Below, piece after piece: positions 34,082 to 45,147 of a stretch of 56,603 nt of DNA (within the stretch, counting starts at the first letter, position 1; each line of letters starts with the position of its first letter). Both the position numbers and the translations under genes were made by a program. Origin of the DNA: Clostridia bacterium (GTDB lineage: Bacteria; Bacillota; Clostridia; Oscillospirales; Acutalibacteraceae); NCBI GenBank assembly GCA_017410325.1, contig JAFQRA010000012.1:1-56603 (forward strand), written 5' to 3'. The notes beneath the pieces were generated by a model. It saw only the letters and a list, made by a program, of their open reading frames with translations, made no database searches and was not told the origin of the DNA.

Positions 34082-35134
34082 ATGAGCAGTCGAATACAGA
34101 AATGGGATATACTTAAATTTTTGCTTATGTTTTGTGTGGTGCTCGGCCATTTTGCCGATTACCACGCAGAGCAAAGTGACGATATGAAGAGCCTTTTCCT
34201 CTTTATCTATTCGTTTCATATGCCGCTTTTTATTTTCGTTTCGGGTCTTTTCTCCAAGCGGATGATAAACGAAAAGCGCTGGGACAGGATTTTAGGCTAT
34301 CTTGTTCTGTACTTCTTCACGAAGGTTATGGTTTTCGCTTACGAGGCCATATTCAAGCAGAATTTTGAATTCCGTCTTTTCGGCGAAACAGGCCTTGCGT
34401 GGTTTATGTTTGCGCTGTTTGCCTTCGGGCTTATAACGGTCGGCGCAAGCCGCTTCAAGCCTGCCTGCGTTTTCGTTTTCTCCTTGGCTTTGAGCCTTCT
34501 TTCGGGCTATGATAAAACAATAGACAGCGAGCTTGTGCTGTCCCGCATTATAGTTTTCTACCCGTTTTACTATGCAGGCTATTGCATAGAGCCTGAAAAG
34601 CTGGAAAAAATGAGCCGCGGCTGGTGGAAAAAGCTGCTTGCCCTTGCCGCAATGGTTGTGCTTTGCTGGGTTGCCTTCAACGTAAACGGTGTCTACCACG
34701 TCCGCCCGATGTTTACGGGTCAGCACCCGTATGATACGCTTGGCGGCGGTGAGGACTGGGGCGGTTTAATCCGCCTTGCCTGCTATGCGGTTTCGGCACT
34801 TGCGTGCCTTTGCATTATCGTCATCATTCCCGACAGACTTGACAAAAAAGGCAGGCTGTCGCGCCTGGGTCAGTATACTCTGTCCGTATACGTTTTCCAC
34901 TACATAATTCTCAAGCTGCTTTACAACACCTTCGATATGCGTGAAATTCTTGCCGCGGGCGACACTGTGTGGTATATTGTTCCCATGGCGCTTGCCACAA
35001 CCCTGCTGTTTTCAAACAAGTGGTTTAATATGCTTGTTACCAAGGTGGCGGCACTGCCGAAAACGGCAAGAAAACACAATGATGTACAGGAATGCGTTTT
35101 AAGCAATAAAGAAGAAATGAAAGTTAATAAATAA
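34082..35134 (+). CDS. Acyltransferase family 3 membrane protein
   Basis: 350 residues with about ten TM segments. The family start is WDILKFLLMFCVVLGHFADY with the conserved His (VVLGH), then IYSFHMPLFIFVSGLFSKR. Proteins of this family transfer acetyl or succinyl groups to extracytoplasmic sugars or envelope polymers. The target is unknown. It is the last gene of the unit that starts at 31446, 19 bases after GH3, and ends in a terminator. Confidence 0.9.
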   Translation: MSSRIQKWDILKFLLMFCVVLGHFADYHAEQSDDMKSLFLFIYSFHMPLFIFVSGLFSKRMINEKRWDRILGYLVLYFFTKVMVFAYEAIFKQNFEFRLFGETGLAWFMFALFAFGLITVGASRFKPACVFVFSLALSLLSGYDKTIDSELVLSRIIVFYPFYYAGYCIEPEKLEKMSRGWWKKLLALAAMVVLCWVAFNVNGVYHVRPMFTGQHPYDTLGGGEDWGGLIRLACYAVSALACLCIIVIIPDRLDKKGRLSRLGQYTLSVYVFHYIILKLLYNTFDMREILAAGDTVWYIVPMALATTLLFSNKWFNMLVTKVAALPKTARKHNDVQECVLSNKEEMKVNK

Positions 35135-35146
35135 TAAATCTGTACT

Positions 35147-35190
35147 TAAATTACGGTTTGACATTCTTGTGTCAGCCGTAATTTATTTTG
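35147..35190 (+). terminator. Terminator after the acyltransferase gene
   Basis: AAATTACGGTTTGACA pairs with TGTCAGCCGTAATTT with a small internal loop; TATTTTG follows. Confidence 0.88.
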
Positions 35191-35208
35191 TAAACCGTGT
35201 CAATTGCT

Positions 35209-35238
35209 GTTTACAAAATTAAATTTTTATTATAAAAT
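35209..35238 (+). promoter_or_regulatory. Promoter of the purF run
   Basis: TTTACA at 35209 and TATAAAAT at 35231-35238 give a spacing of 16-18 depending on register. No purine riboswitch can be drawn in the short leader. Confidence 0.6.
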
Positions 35239-35297
35239 ATACGATGTATTATTATTTTTATATCGGTTTATTCCACGGTGAAAGGAAGCTGAAATTT

Positions 35298-36656
35298 ATG
35301 CACGAGGAATGCGGAGTTTTCGCACTTTACGGTGACGGAAAAATTGAAAATCCTGCCGAGTACGCTTATCTTGCCATGTTTGCAATGCAGCACAGAGGTC
35401 AGCAGAGCAGCGGCATAGCTGTCAGCAACGACGGCGTTATAGACTGTACTAAGGGTATTGGGCTTGCCTCGGAGGTTTTTGATGACGAAAAGCTTGCAAA
35501 GCTCGGAGGTCAGAATGTCGTTGCGCACGTTAACTATTCCGCAAAGGATGCAAATGTTCACAGCGCTCAGCCCGTTATTATGCGCTACGGCAAGGGCAGA
35601 CTCTGCGTTGCCAACAACGGCAGCCTTGTCAATTCAAAGGAATTAAGAAATCTTCTTGCTCAGAACGGTGCAATGTTCCGCTCGAATTCGGATGCGGAGC
35701 TTATAGCCCAGATTATCGCAAAGGAGAGAATGTTCAGCCATTCTATCGAAGAGGCTGTCCGTATCACCTGCGAAAACATAAAAGGCGCATACTCAATGGT
35801 TGTTATGAGCCCGAACAAAATCGTTGCCGTGCGCGACCCTCACGGCTTCCGTCCGCTTACGCTGGGTAAAACGGCAGAGGGCTGTTACGTTGTCGCTTCG
35901 GAAACCTGTGCACTCAACGCAATCGGTGCAGATTTTGTCCGTGATATAGAGCCCGGTGAAATTGTTGTGATTGACTCTGACGGAGCCAACACATACTATA
36001 AGCACGAGGGCTGCAAAAAGAGCATCTGTATTTTTGAATATGTCTACTTTGCAAGACCCGACAGCGTGATGGACGGCGTTTCAATCCACTCTGCAAGAGA
36101 TACCGCGGGCAGATTGCTTGCCCGTCAGCACCCGGTTGAAGCGGATATCGTAATCGGCGTGCCCGACTCGGGTCTGGATGCCGCTATAGGCTATTCAAGA
36201 GAAAGCGGAATTGAATTCGGTATGGGCTTTGTCCGTAACAATTATATCGGCAGAACCTTTATCAAGCCCACCCAGGAGCAGAGAGCTTCTTCGGTTTCAA
36301 TCAAGCTCAACGTGCTTGCCGAAAACATAAAGGGCAAGCGTGTCGTTATGGTTGACGATTCAATTGTAAGAGGCACAACCTGTGCGGATATTATACGCCT
36401 GCTCAAAAATGCGGGCGCCAAGGAAGTGCACGTGCGTATTTCCTCGCCGACTATCCACTACACCTGCCCCTACGGCACGGATATTCCCACCCGTGAGGAG
36501 CTGACAAGCAACAAGCATTCCGTGCAGGAGCTGTGCGAGCTCATCGGTGCGGATTCGCTCGGCTTCCTCAGCAAGGCTTCGCTCGGTGAAATTATCGGCT
36601 CCTGCGACAAATGCTATTGCGATGCCTGCTTTACGGGAGATTATCCTGTGGAATAA
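35298..36656 (+). CDS. purF: Amidophosphoribosyltransferase
   Basis: 452 residues. The start was set at ATG 35298 (MHEECGVFALYG), since the class II glutamine amidotransferase needs a short N-terminal piece before its nucleophile Cys (C5 here). The frame from 35244 would add 18 unrelated residues. AMQHRGQQSSGIA, the PRPP-binding VVMVDDSIVRGTTC, and RISSPTIHYTCPYG are present. C-terminal CDKCYCDACF is compatible with the Fe-S cluster of Bacillus-type enzymes. It makes phosphoribosylamine, the first step of purine synthesis. No other pur gene is near. Confidence 0.96.
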   Translation: MHEECGVFALYGDGKIENPAEYAYLAMFAMQHRGQQSSGIAVSNDGVIDCTKGIGLASEVFDDEKLAKLGGQNVVAHVNYSAKDANVHSAQPVIMRYGKGRLCVANNGSLVNSKELRNLLAQNGAMFRSNSDAELIAQIIAKERMFSHSIEEAVRITCENIKGAYSMVVMSPNKIVAVRDPHGFRPLTLGKTAEGCYVVASETCALNAIGADFVRDIEPGEIVVIDSDGANTYYKHEGCKKSICIFEYVYFARPDSVMDGVSIHSARDTAGRLLARQHPVEADIVIGVPDSGLDAAIGYSRESGIEFGMGFVRNNYIGRTFIKPTQEQRASSVSIKLNVLAENIKGKRVVMVDDSIVRGTTCADIIRLLKNAGAKEVHVRISSPTIHYTCPYGTDIPTREELTSNKHSVQELCELIGADSLGFLSKASLGEIIGSCDKCYCDACFTGDYPVE

Positions 36657-36675
36657 ATATTAAGAAGGAAAGAAA

Positions 36676-37152
36676 ATGAAAGAACTCATAAAGAAGCTAA
36701 TCAACAAAGAAACAATCACATATATTATTTTCGGTGTCGGCTCAACAGTGGTAAACCTCGGCGTGTTCAAGCTCTGCGATTTGTTTTTCACCTCCGTTAC
36801 GCAGACGGACCTTGTACTGCTCACTAATTTTATTGCGTGGGTTGCGGCAGTAATTTTTGCCTTCGTCACCAATAAAATATGGGTGTTTGAGAGCAAGAGC
36901 TGGCGCTCGGACGTGTTGAAAAAGGAAATCCCCTCCTTTGTCGGCGCGAGAGTTTTTTCGCTCGGCGTTGAGGAGCTGGGTCTGCTCATCTTTCTGAAAT
37001 GGCTCAATTTCGGCCGCTTTTCGTGGAACGTTTTCGGCCTTTTCACCCTTGACGGAAAGATGCTTGTAAAAATCGGCCTTGCGGTAATAGTCGTTATAAT
37101 GAATTACGTTTTCAGCAAGTTTATAATCTTTAAGAACAAGGAAAAGGAGTAA
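36676..37152 (+). CDS. GtrA-family membrane protein
   Basis: 158 residues with four TM segments. ITYIIFGVGSTVVNLGVFKL at the N-terminus and FVTNKIWVFESKSW in the loop are the GtrA pattern. The C-terminal NYVFSKFIIFKNKEKE is also typical. GtrA proteins help flip undecaprenyl-linked sugars for glycosylation of surface polymers. It lies 19 bases after purF. Confidence 0.9.
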   Translation: MKELIKKLINKETITYIIFGVGSTVVNLGVFKLCDLFFTSVTQTDLVLLTNFIAWVAAVIFAFVTNKIWVFESKSWRSDVLKKEIPSFVGARVFSLGVEELGLLIFLKWLNFGRFSWNVFGLFTLDGKMLVKIGLAVIVVIMNYVFSKFIIFKNKEKE

Positions 37153-37157
37153 TGCTT

Positions 37158-37922
37158 ATGTTTAAAAGGTTTTTATGCTTATTGGGTGCAGGTGCCGTGC
37201 TGTTTTCTTTCTGCGCCTGTAACGGTGACGGCGGAAAAGAAACAACAACTCAAGAGCCGACAACGGCCTTTGAAAGCTTTGTTATAGCAAAGGAAATTGC
37301 CGCTAACCTTCCCGAGGGCAAGGTGCTCAGCGAATACAGCGGCAAAACATATATGCTTATCGAGTATAACGAAAAGCAGTACATCGCAACCGAAACAAGT
37401 CTTGGAAACCTCAGCGTAATTTATGAGCTCAGCGGCGAGTTTGAACTGCTTGACGAGGCGAATAAGCGCACAACCGGCAGTTACATTTATTTCGTTGAAA
37501 ACCCCGGCACAAAAAATGACAGTGCACTCAAAGCGCTCTACCTTCCCAACGCGGTTGTTGTGACTGTTGTTGATGCACCCTGCAGTAATTTCACCGTGCT
37601 TGACATACCCGAGAATTACGAAATGTACCCCTATGGCTACATTGCAACCGCAAAGGGTATAGAGGTTATCAATCTTAAAGAATGCAGTATCAGCTCATAT
37701 TCTAAAGAGCTTTCCGACATTTCCTCTTTCTTTGAAGCGCCTGAAGCCTTCTTTGCAACGGGCAAAAGAGGTGCATACACCTACACATCAATTGAAGCCA
37801 CCGACAGACAGCATATTACAATAAGCATTTTTGATGTTAACGCAAAGGGTGAGGAGGAGCTTACGGCAAAGCTCACCTTCAATCCCATCAACGGTGTCTT
37901 CAGAGACAGAACTGAGAAATAA
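37158..37922 (+). CDS. Predicted lipoprotein of unknown function
   Basis: About 254 residues. Short positively charged start (MFKRF), hydrophobic stretch and a lipobox-like end (VLFSFCAC), followed by a Thr/Glu-rich linker (KETTTQEPTTAF). The rest is a soluble, beta-rich domain I do not recognise. An ATG at 37152 overlaps the gtrA stop (TAATG), but AAGGAG is too close to it, so ATG 37158 is preferred. Between gtrA and an MreB homologue. Confidence 0.75.
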   Translation: MFKRFLCLLGAGAVLFSFCACNGDGGKETTTQEPTTAFESFVIAKEIAANLPEGKVLSEYSGKTYMLIEYNEKQYIATETSLGNLSVIYELSGEFELLDEANKRTTGSYIYFVENPGTKNDSALKALYLPNAVVVTVVDAPCSNFTVLDIPENYEMYPYGYIATAKGIEVINLKECSISSYSKELSDISSFFEAPEAFFATGKRGAYTYTSIEATDRQHITISIFDVNAKGEEELTAKLTFNPINGVFRDRTEK

Positions 37923-37963
37923 ACAATAAATATATATTTACGAAAGAAAAGAGGTGAGCGGTG

Positions 37964-40528
<2,565 letters not shown>

Positions 40529-40529
<1 letters not shown>

Positions 40530-41821
40530 TGAAAAGACCGAACATAATTTTTTATTTCAGTGACCAACAGCGTTGGGACACCGTTACGCCTGATCTCACA
40601 CCAAATCTTGAAAATCTGGCAAGTGAGGGAGTAAAGTTTACAAATTCGTTTACCTGCCAGCCGGTCTGCGGTCCTGCAAGGGCTTGTCTGCAAACGGGTG
40701 TTTACGCCACGCAGAACAAGTGCTATTGGAACGGTATCCCCCTTCCTGAAAACACAAAGCCTCTTGCAGAATATTTCAATGAGGCAGGCTACGACACCGC
40801 CTACATCGGCAAATGGCATTTAGCGTCGGACAGATACCCGGGCATAGGATTGCATTGCGAATGCACAGCCGTGCCGAAGAGTAAGCAGGGCGGCTATAAA
40901 TACTGGCGTGCGGCGGATGTGCTGGAATTCACATCACACGGCTACGACGGCTATGTTTTCGACGGTGAAGGCAACAGGATAGATTTTACGGGATACCGTG
41001 CCGACTGTATAAACGATTTTGCGCTCGAATATCTCGACAATAGAGATAAGGAAAAGCCCTTCTTTTTGTTTGTTTCACAGCTTGAACCTCACCACCAGAA
41101 CGACCATCATTGCTACGAAGGTCCGAAGGAAACCGTGGAAAACTACAGGGGTTATCCGATTCCTGATGATCTGAACTTTTTGAAGGGTGACTACAAGGAA
41201 AGCTATCCCGATTATATCGCTGCAATCAACAGGCTTGATGAAAACGTAGGCAGGCTTGTGCAAAAGCTCAGGGATATTGGCGAATACGAAAACACGGTTA
41301 TTGTATATACAAGCGACCACGGCTCTCATTTCAAGACGAGAAATGCTGAATATAAGCGAAGCTGCCATGATTCGTGTACGCATATTCCGTTGCTTATCTT
41401 CGGCGGAGGTTTTGAGAGCGGAAAAATCGACGAAAGGCTCGTCAGCCTTATTGATTTACCGCCAACACTTCTCAGAGCGGCAGGTATTGAAATTCCGGAA
41501 AGCTATGAGGGCTTTCCTCTGCAGGATGAAACCGAGCGTGACCACGTTTTTATTCAGATAAGCGAATCGCAGGTTGGCAGAGCAATCCGCACAAAGCGGC
41601 ATAAATATTCTGTCAGAGCTCTCGGCTCAGGCAACGTGCTCCACTCTTCTCCAATATATTTTGAGGATTTTCTCTATGACCTTGAAAAAGACCCGATAGA
41701 GAAAAACAATCTCGTAAAGGACCCCGAATATAAGCAGGTGAGAAAAGAGCTTAAGCAGATGCTCATAAAGCAGATGACCGAAGTCGGTGAGAAAAAGCCG
41801 ATTATTTTACCCAAGTTATAA
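40529..41821 (+). CDS. Cys-type sulfatase
   Basis: 430 residues. Metal-binding start IIFYFSDQQRW (D12), then QPVCGPARACLQTG. The C-G-P-A-R motif (C47-R51) is converted to formylglycine, so the host needs an anaerobic sulfatase-maturing enzyme, which is not in the window. Further: IGKWHL, SDHGSH and a C-terminal RTKRHKYSV. No signal peptide is visible, so a sulfated glycan fragment may be processed inside the cell. Coupled to GH51 by a TGATG overlap. Confidence 0.93.
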
Positions 41822-41823
41822 GA

Positions 41824-41862
41824 AAAAGGCTTGTACCTCATTTGAAGTACAAGCCTTAAATT
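41824..41862. terminator. Bidirectional terminator between sulfatase and phosphoesterase genes
   Basis: AAGGCTTGTAC and GTACAAGCCTT form a perfect 11-bp stem with A tract before and AAATTGTTT after, between two convergent genes. Confidence 0.88.
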
Positions 41863-41879
41863 GTTTATACGGTTCGGAA

Positions 41880-43001
41880 TTATTCCTCAACTACCCAGCC
41901 GTTTTCGGCTGCGTCGTAGTAATTCTGTCTGATTGTGTTGACACCAAGAGAATTGATGTGCATTGTTGTGCCGCCAATCATATCCTCTGTGTAGTAGCAG
42001 CCGAGGCCTGTCTTTACAGCGTATGTCAGGCGGATACCGTCATACATTACGGAGTAGTCGTTGACGTGGTCGTGGCCTACAACGATATCCTTTGTGCTGC
42101 CGAGCTCCTTGCAAAGTGCAAAGAAGCCGTTGTTGAGGAGAACGGTTTCACCGTTTACCTCTGTGTACGGGAAGCCGCCGAATTCGTATCTGCCGCCGTA
42201 AGCAAGGGGTCCGAATACATCGCTGATTTCGCCCATATAGTCTTCATCACCTGTGTAGAGAACCCAGGCGTCAAGGTATTCAACAACGGGAATGTGCATA
42301 ACAACCGTGCTGGGTACGGTATAGCCTGCGATTGAAGCGATACCCTTGATTGCCCACTCGTACCAATCCATCTGGTTTTCCCAAAGGTGGTCGTAAGCGT
42401 TTACAACCGTGCCGTCTTCAAGAGTGTAGTCATTGTTGTTGTGTGTGTCCATCATAAAGTATGTGTGGACTATTCTGCCGTTTTCGGTGATGTTGATTAT
42501 GTAGTTGCCGTAGCCCATATCCTTGGGACCGAATTGGAACAGGCAGTTTTCTGCCTCGTCAAGAAGATATGCTACCCAGAATTCGCTCATACAGCCCTGG
42601 CCGTCGTGGTTGCCCATTACGGGTGCCCACGGAATACCGAAGGAGTCAACCAGCCTGATAAGCTCAATATAGGACATTGTGCCCCAGGCATTGTCGCCGG
42701 AAAGTGTGATAAGGTCGGGCTCGTTGTCTGCAACGAGCTTTCTGATGCAGTCCTCTGCGTATTCGCCGAGCTTGTCGTACTGCTCGTCGTCATCAAGCTG
42801 AACGTCCGCAAGGTTGAGCACAACAAAGTCCTCACCGGGTGTCTTTTTAAGCTCAAGGTAGTCGTCTGCGCCGAATTTGTCTTCCGCCGACCAGTCTGTG
42901 AAATAAGCATCCTCGCCGAAGGTGGAAATCCAGCCGCCTACGGGTGCAAGAATCTGACCCAGCGCAAGGAAGCCTGCAATGATAAGTCTGAAAATCGCCA
43001 T
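41880..43001 (-). CDS. Exported calcineurin-type metallophosphoesterase
   Basis: 373 residues. An N-terminal hydrophobic segment (FRLIIAGFLALGQILAPVGG) is a signal peptide or anchor. Metal-ligand blocks: VVLNLADVQLDDD, LITLSGDNAWG, VMGNHDGQG, VVMHIPVVEY and VVGHDHVNDY. It lies alone, convergent with the sulfatase gene. Related to the cytoplasmic enzyme at 16727-17749 (both have the HxPVVE-type block) but made for the outside of the cell. Substrate unknown. Confidence 0.87.
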   Translation of the reverse strand: MAIFRLIIAGFLALGQILAPVGGWISTFGEDAYFTDWSAEDKFGADDYLELKKTPGEDFVVLNLADVQLDDDEQYDKLGEYAEDCIRKLVADNEPDLITLSGDNAWGTMSYIELIRLVDSFGIPWAPVMGNHDGQGCMSEFWVAYLLDEAENCLFQFGPKDMGYGNYIINITENGRIVHTYFMMDTHNNNDYTLEDGTVVNAYDHLWENQMDWYEWAIKGIASIAGYTVPSTVVMHIPVVEYLDAWVLYTGDEDYMGEISDVFGPLAYGGRYEFGGFPYTEVNGETVLLNNGFFALCKELGSTKDIVVGHDHVNDYSVMYDGIRLTYAVKTGLGCYYTEDMIGGTTMHINSLGVNTIRQNYYDAAENGWVVEE

Positions 43002-43154
43002 TTTGTTTTACCTCCGTTTTGTTTTTAATCATTTTACCACTTTTGCAGGTAAACCTCAATAGACCGAAGAAAAAATAAAGTAAATTTTATGCACTTGTGC
43101 TTGTGCGCAAAAAGGTGTATTCTTATAAATATAAATATTTCGGGACAGATTAGT

Positions 43155-43808
43155 ATGATTAACAAAGACATCGGTTTAATTGAATATTCACGAGCGGTTG
43201 ACAAAGGCAACTGCATAACCCACGCTGTCGGTGCCGTGCTGAGCGTACCGGCAATAATTCTGCTTGCCCTCAAGGCCGATGGCTTGCGCCACACGCTTTC
43301 TGCCGTTGTGTTCGGCTTGTCGCTGCTTGCGGTCTATACCGTTTCGGCGGTCTATCACGGGCTCAGAGACGAAAAAAAGAAGCTCACCGCACGGCTTATC
43401 GACCACTCAACCGTACCGCTGCTGATTGCAGGCACGGCAACCCCCTGTGCGCTGATAACGCTTTATGAAATCAGCGCTTTTCATGCACTCGCCGTGTTCT
43501 TTCTCGGTTGGTTCAGCACCTTTTTCGGGCTTTTTGCAAAGCTGTTTTTCTTTGAAAAAACACGAAAAATAACAGTTGCGGTTTATATAATTTCAAGTCT
43601 GCTGATGATGTGCTGTGCCCTTCCGTTTCTCGGACAATTTAACAGCGGCGGCTTCGGCGGAATAGTTTTCGGAAACGCTCTTTACCTTACGGGTGCACTC
43701 TTCTGCCTCCTCGGCAGAAAACGCCCCGCCCTGCATATCGTGTTTCATATCTTCACCGTGCTTGCAAGTGGCGTACACTTTGCGGTGATATATCGGTTTG
43801 TGGTGTGA
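43155..43808 (+). CDS. Hemolysin III/PAQR-family membrane protein
   Basis: About 217 residues with seven TM segments. The family metal site is formed by SAVYHGLRD (after TM2), the Asp of RLIDHSTVP (TM3) and the late HIVFHIFTVLASGVHF. The start was set at ATG 43155 (MINKDIGL), which gives the usual length; an upstream in-frame ATG at 43089 would add a Cys-rich, poorly conserved piece. Members are putative Zn-dependent membrane hydrolases. Despite the name, haemolytic activity is not established for most. Confidence 0.9.
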   Translation: MINKDIGLIEYSRAVDKGNCITHAVGAVLSVPAIILLALKADGLRHTLSAVVFGLSLLAVYTVSAVYHGLRDEKKKLTARLIDHSTVPLLIAGTATPCALITLYEISAFHALAVFFLGWFSTFFGLFAKLFFFEKTRKITVAVYIISSLLMMCCALPFLGQFNSGGFGGIVFGNALYLTGALFCLLGRKRPALHIVFHIFTVLASGVHFAVIYRFVV

Positions 43809-43884
43809 ATCAGCGAAAGGCTGCGGATACTTTTTTATTGCCAAAACAGAAAATATGTATTATATTAAATGTGAGGTGATTATT

Positions 43885-44751
43885 ATGTCATTTAAAGAAA
43901 TTTTAGCTTATGCAAAAAAGATTGCATGTGTACTTTTGGCGCTTATTATTCCTTTTCTGGGTTTTGACTCAATCGGGCAATACGGCTCAAAGGCATCCGA
44001 AGACAGCGAAACCGTACGCGTAATGTCGTTCAACGTGCGTAACGGCGAATATGACCGCGGCAAAAACGTGCCGCAGTTTATTGCCGACTATATGCCCGAT
44101 TCCGTCGGCTTACAGGAATGCGAGGGCACGTGGTATATGACACTTGAAGCTTATCTGAGGAAAAGCTACGGCTTTGTCGGTACAGGCAGGCTTACGGGTG
44201 TAAAATACATCGGCGAGGCAACAGCAATTATGTATCGCAAAGATAAATTCAAGCTTGTTGACAGCGGCACATTCTGGCTTTCCGAAACACCTGACAAGGT
44301 TTCAATCGGTTGGGATGCAAAGCATCACAGAACCTGTACGTGGGTTGTGCTTGAAAATAAGGAAACCGGCGAGCAATATGCGCATATCAACACTCACCTT
44401 GACCACAAGGGTGCTCAGGCAAGGACAAACGGACTCGCACTGGTTACAGATCTTGCAGCAAGCTTTGATATACCCGTAGTTGTAACAGGCGATTTCAACT
44501 TTGGAAAGAGCGACCCGCTTTACACTCAGCTTGTTTCGGGTGACCTTACAGATACACAGGAGGTTGCAGAAAAAACAATGAGCGGCAAAACCTACCACGG
44601 TTACAGCGGCGGCGAAGAGGGCGAGCCGATTGATTTTATCTGCATAAACGGTAAGGTTGAAGCAGTCAAGGAATACCGCATCGTAAGAGATATGTACGGT
44701 GACACATATATCTCCGACCACTACCCGATATTTGCGGATATAGTTTTATAA
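43885..44751 (+). CDS. Exported endonuclease/exonuclease/phosphatase-family protein
   Basis: 288 residues. An N-terminal hydrophobic segment (CVLLALIIPFLGF) suggests export or membrane anchoring. The EEP fold shows VRVMSFNVRNGEYDRG, VGLQECEG (metal Glu), THLDHKG, VVVTGDFNFGKSDPL and a final ISDHYPIFADI. It could be a nuclease or a sphingomyelinase/phosphodiesterase-like enzyme. The start was set at ATG 43885 because GAGGTGAT precedes it; the frame upstream to 43798 overlaps hlyIII. Strong terminator follows. Confidence 0.88.
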   Translation: MSFKEILAYAKKIACVLLALIIPFLGFDSIGQYGSKASEDSETVRVMSFNVRNGEYDRGKNVPQFIADYMPDSVGLQECEGTWYMTLEAYLRKSYGFVGTGRLTGVKYIGEATAIMYRKDKFKLVDSGTFWLSETPDKVSIGWDAKHHRTCTWVVLENKETGEQYAHINTHLDHKGAQARTNGLALVTDLAASFDIPVVVTGDFNFGKSDPLYTQLVSGDLTDTQEVAEKTMSGKTYHGYSGGEEGEPIDFICINGKVEAVKEYRIVRDMYGDTYISDHYPIFADIVL

Positions 44752-44768
44752 AGCTGAATAAAAAGATT

Positions 44769-44802
44769 AAGGATAGCTCCGCCTGAGAGCTATCCTTTTT
44801 TT
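44769..44802 (+). terminator. Terminator after the EEP gene
   Basis: AAGGATAGCTC and GAGCTATCCTT form a perfect stem around CGCCTGA, followed by TTTTTTT. Confidence 0.93.
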
Positions 44803-44813
44803 AAACCATTAGT

Positions 44814-44902
44814 AACGCAAAACTCTCCCGAGTTCGATTTCTTGAATACATAAAACTTTGCGATGTTTGCATCAATCGGAGCTCTTCGGCGAAAAATGCG
44901 TT
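44814..44902. repeat. Imperfect inverted repeat upstream of the VWA-tubulin operon
   Basis: AACGCAAAACTC...CGATT and AATCGGAGCTC...TGCGTT are inverted with mismatches around a 35-base centre. It lies in the 395-base gap 44752-45147, which has no protein gene. The rest of that gap is AT-rich and carries the operon promoter. It could be a decayed mobile element or a structured RNA. Confidence 0.4.
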
Positions 44903-45028
44903 GGGCTTTTGTTTATATGCATAAAAGTAAACTATAAAAACAATATAGAATAATTATGTCAATTTTACCAAGAAAATATACTGTTTTTTTAATAAATATA
45001 CAAATTTATTTTATTGTATTTTGTTTAG

Positions 45029-45057
45029 TTGACAGTAATTAAAATATTTAGTAACAT
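45029..45057 (+). promoter_or_regulatory. Promoter of the VWA-tubulin operon
   Basis: A perfect TTGACA at 45029, 17 bases, then TAACAT at 45052. Expected transcript start is near 45064, giving an 80-base leader. Confidence 0.82.
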
Positions 45058-45076
45058 TAAAAATGCAAAACAAGGT

Positions 45077-45117
45077 CGTTTTTTGTCGGTTTTGAATAAA
45101 TAAACAGTCAAAAAACG
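45077..45117 (+). promoter_or_regulatory. Hairpin in the leader of the VWA-tubulin operon
   Basis: CGTTTTTTG (45077-45085) and CAAAAAACG (45109-45117) can pair over a 23-base loop, 15 bases before GAGGGGAGAT, the ribosome site. It could affect translation or message stability, but there is no terminator. Confidence 0.4.
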
Positions 45118-45147
45118 GTCAGAGTAACAGAGGGGAGATGTTTTTGT

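Noticed and set aside
35191-35297. A purine riboswitch ahead of purF
   Set aside because: The leader after the promoter is about 60 bases and shows no three-way junction or conserved loop pairs.
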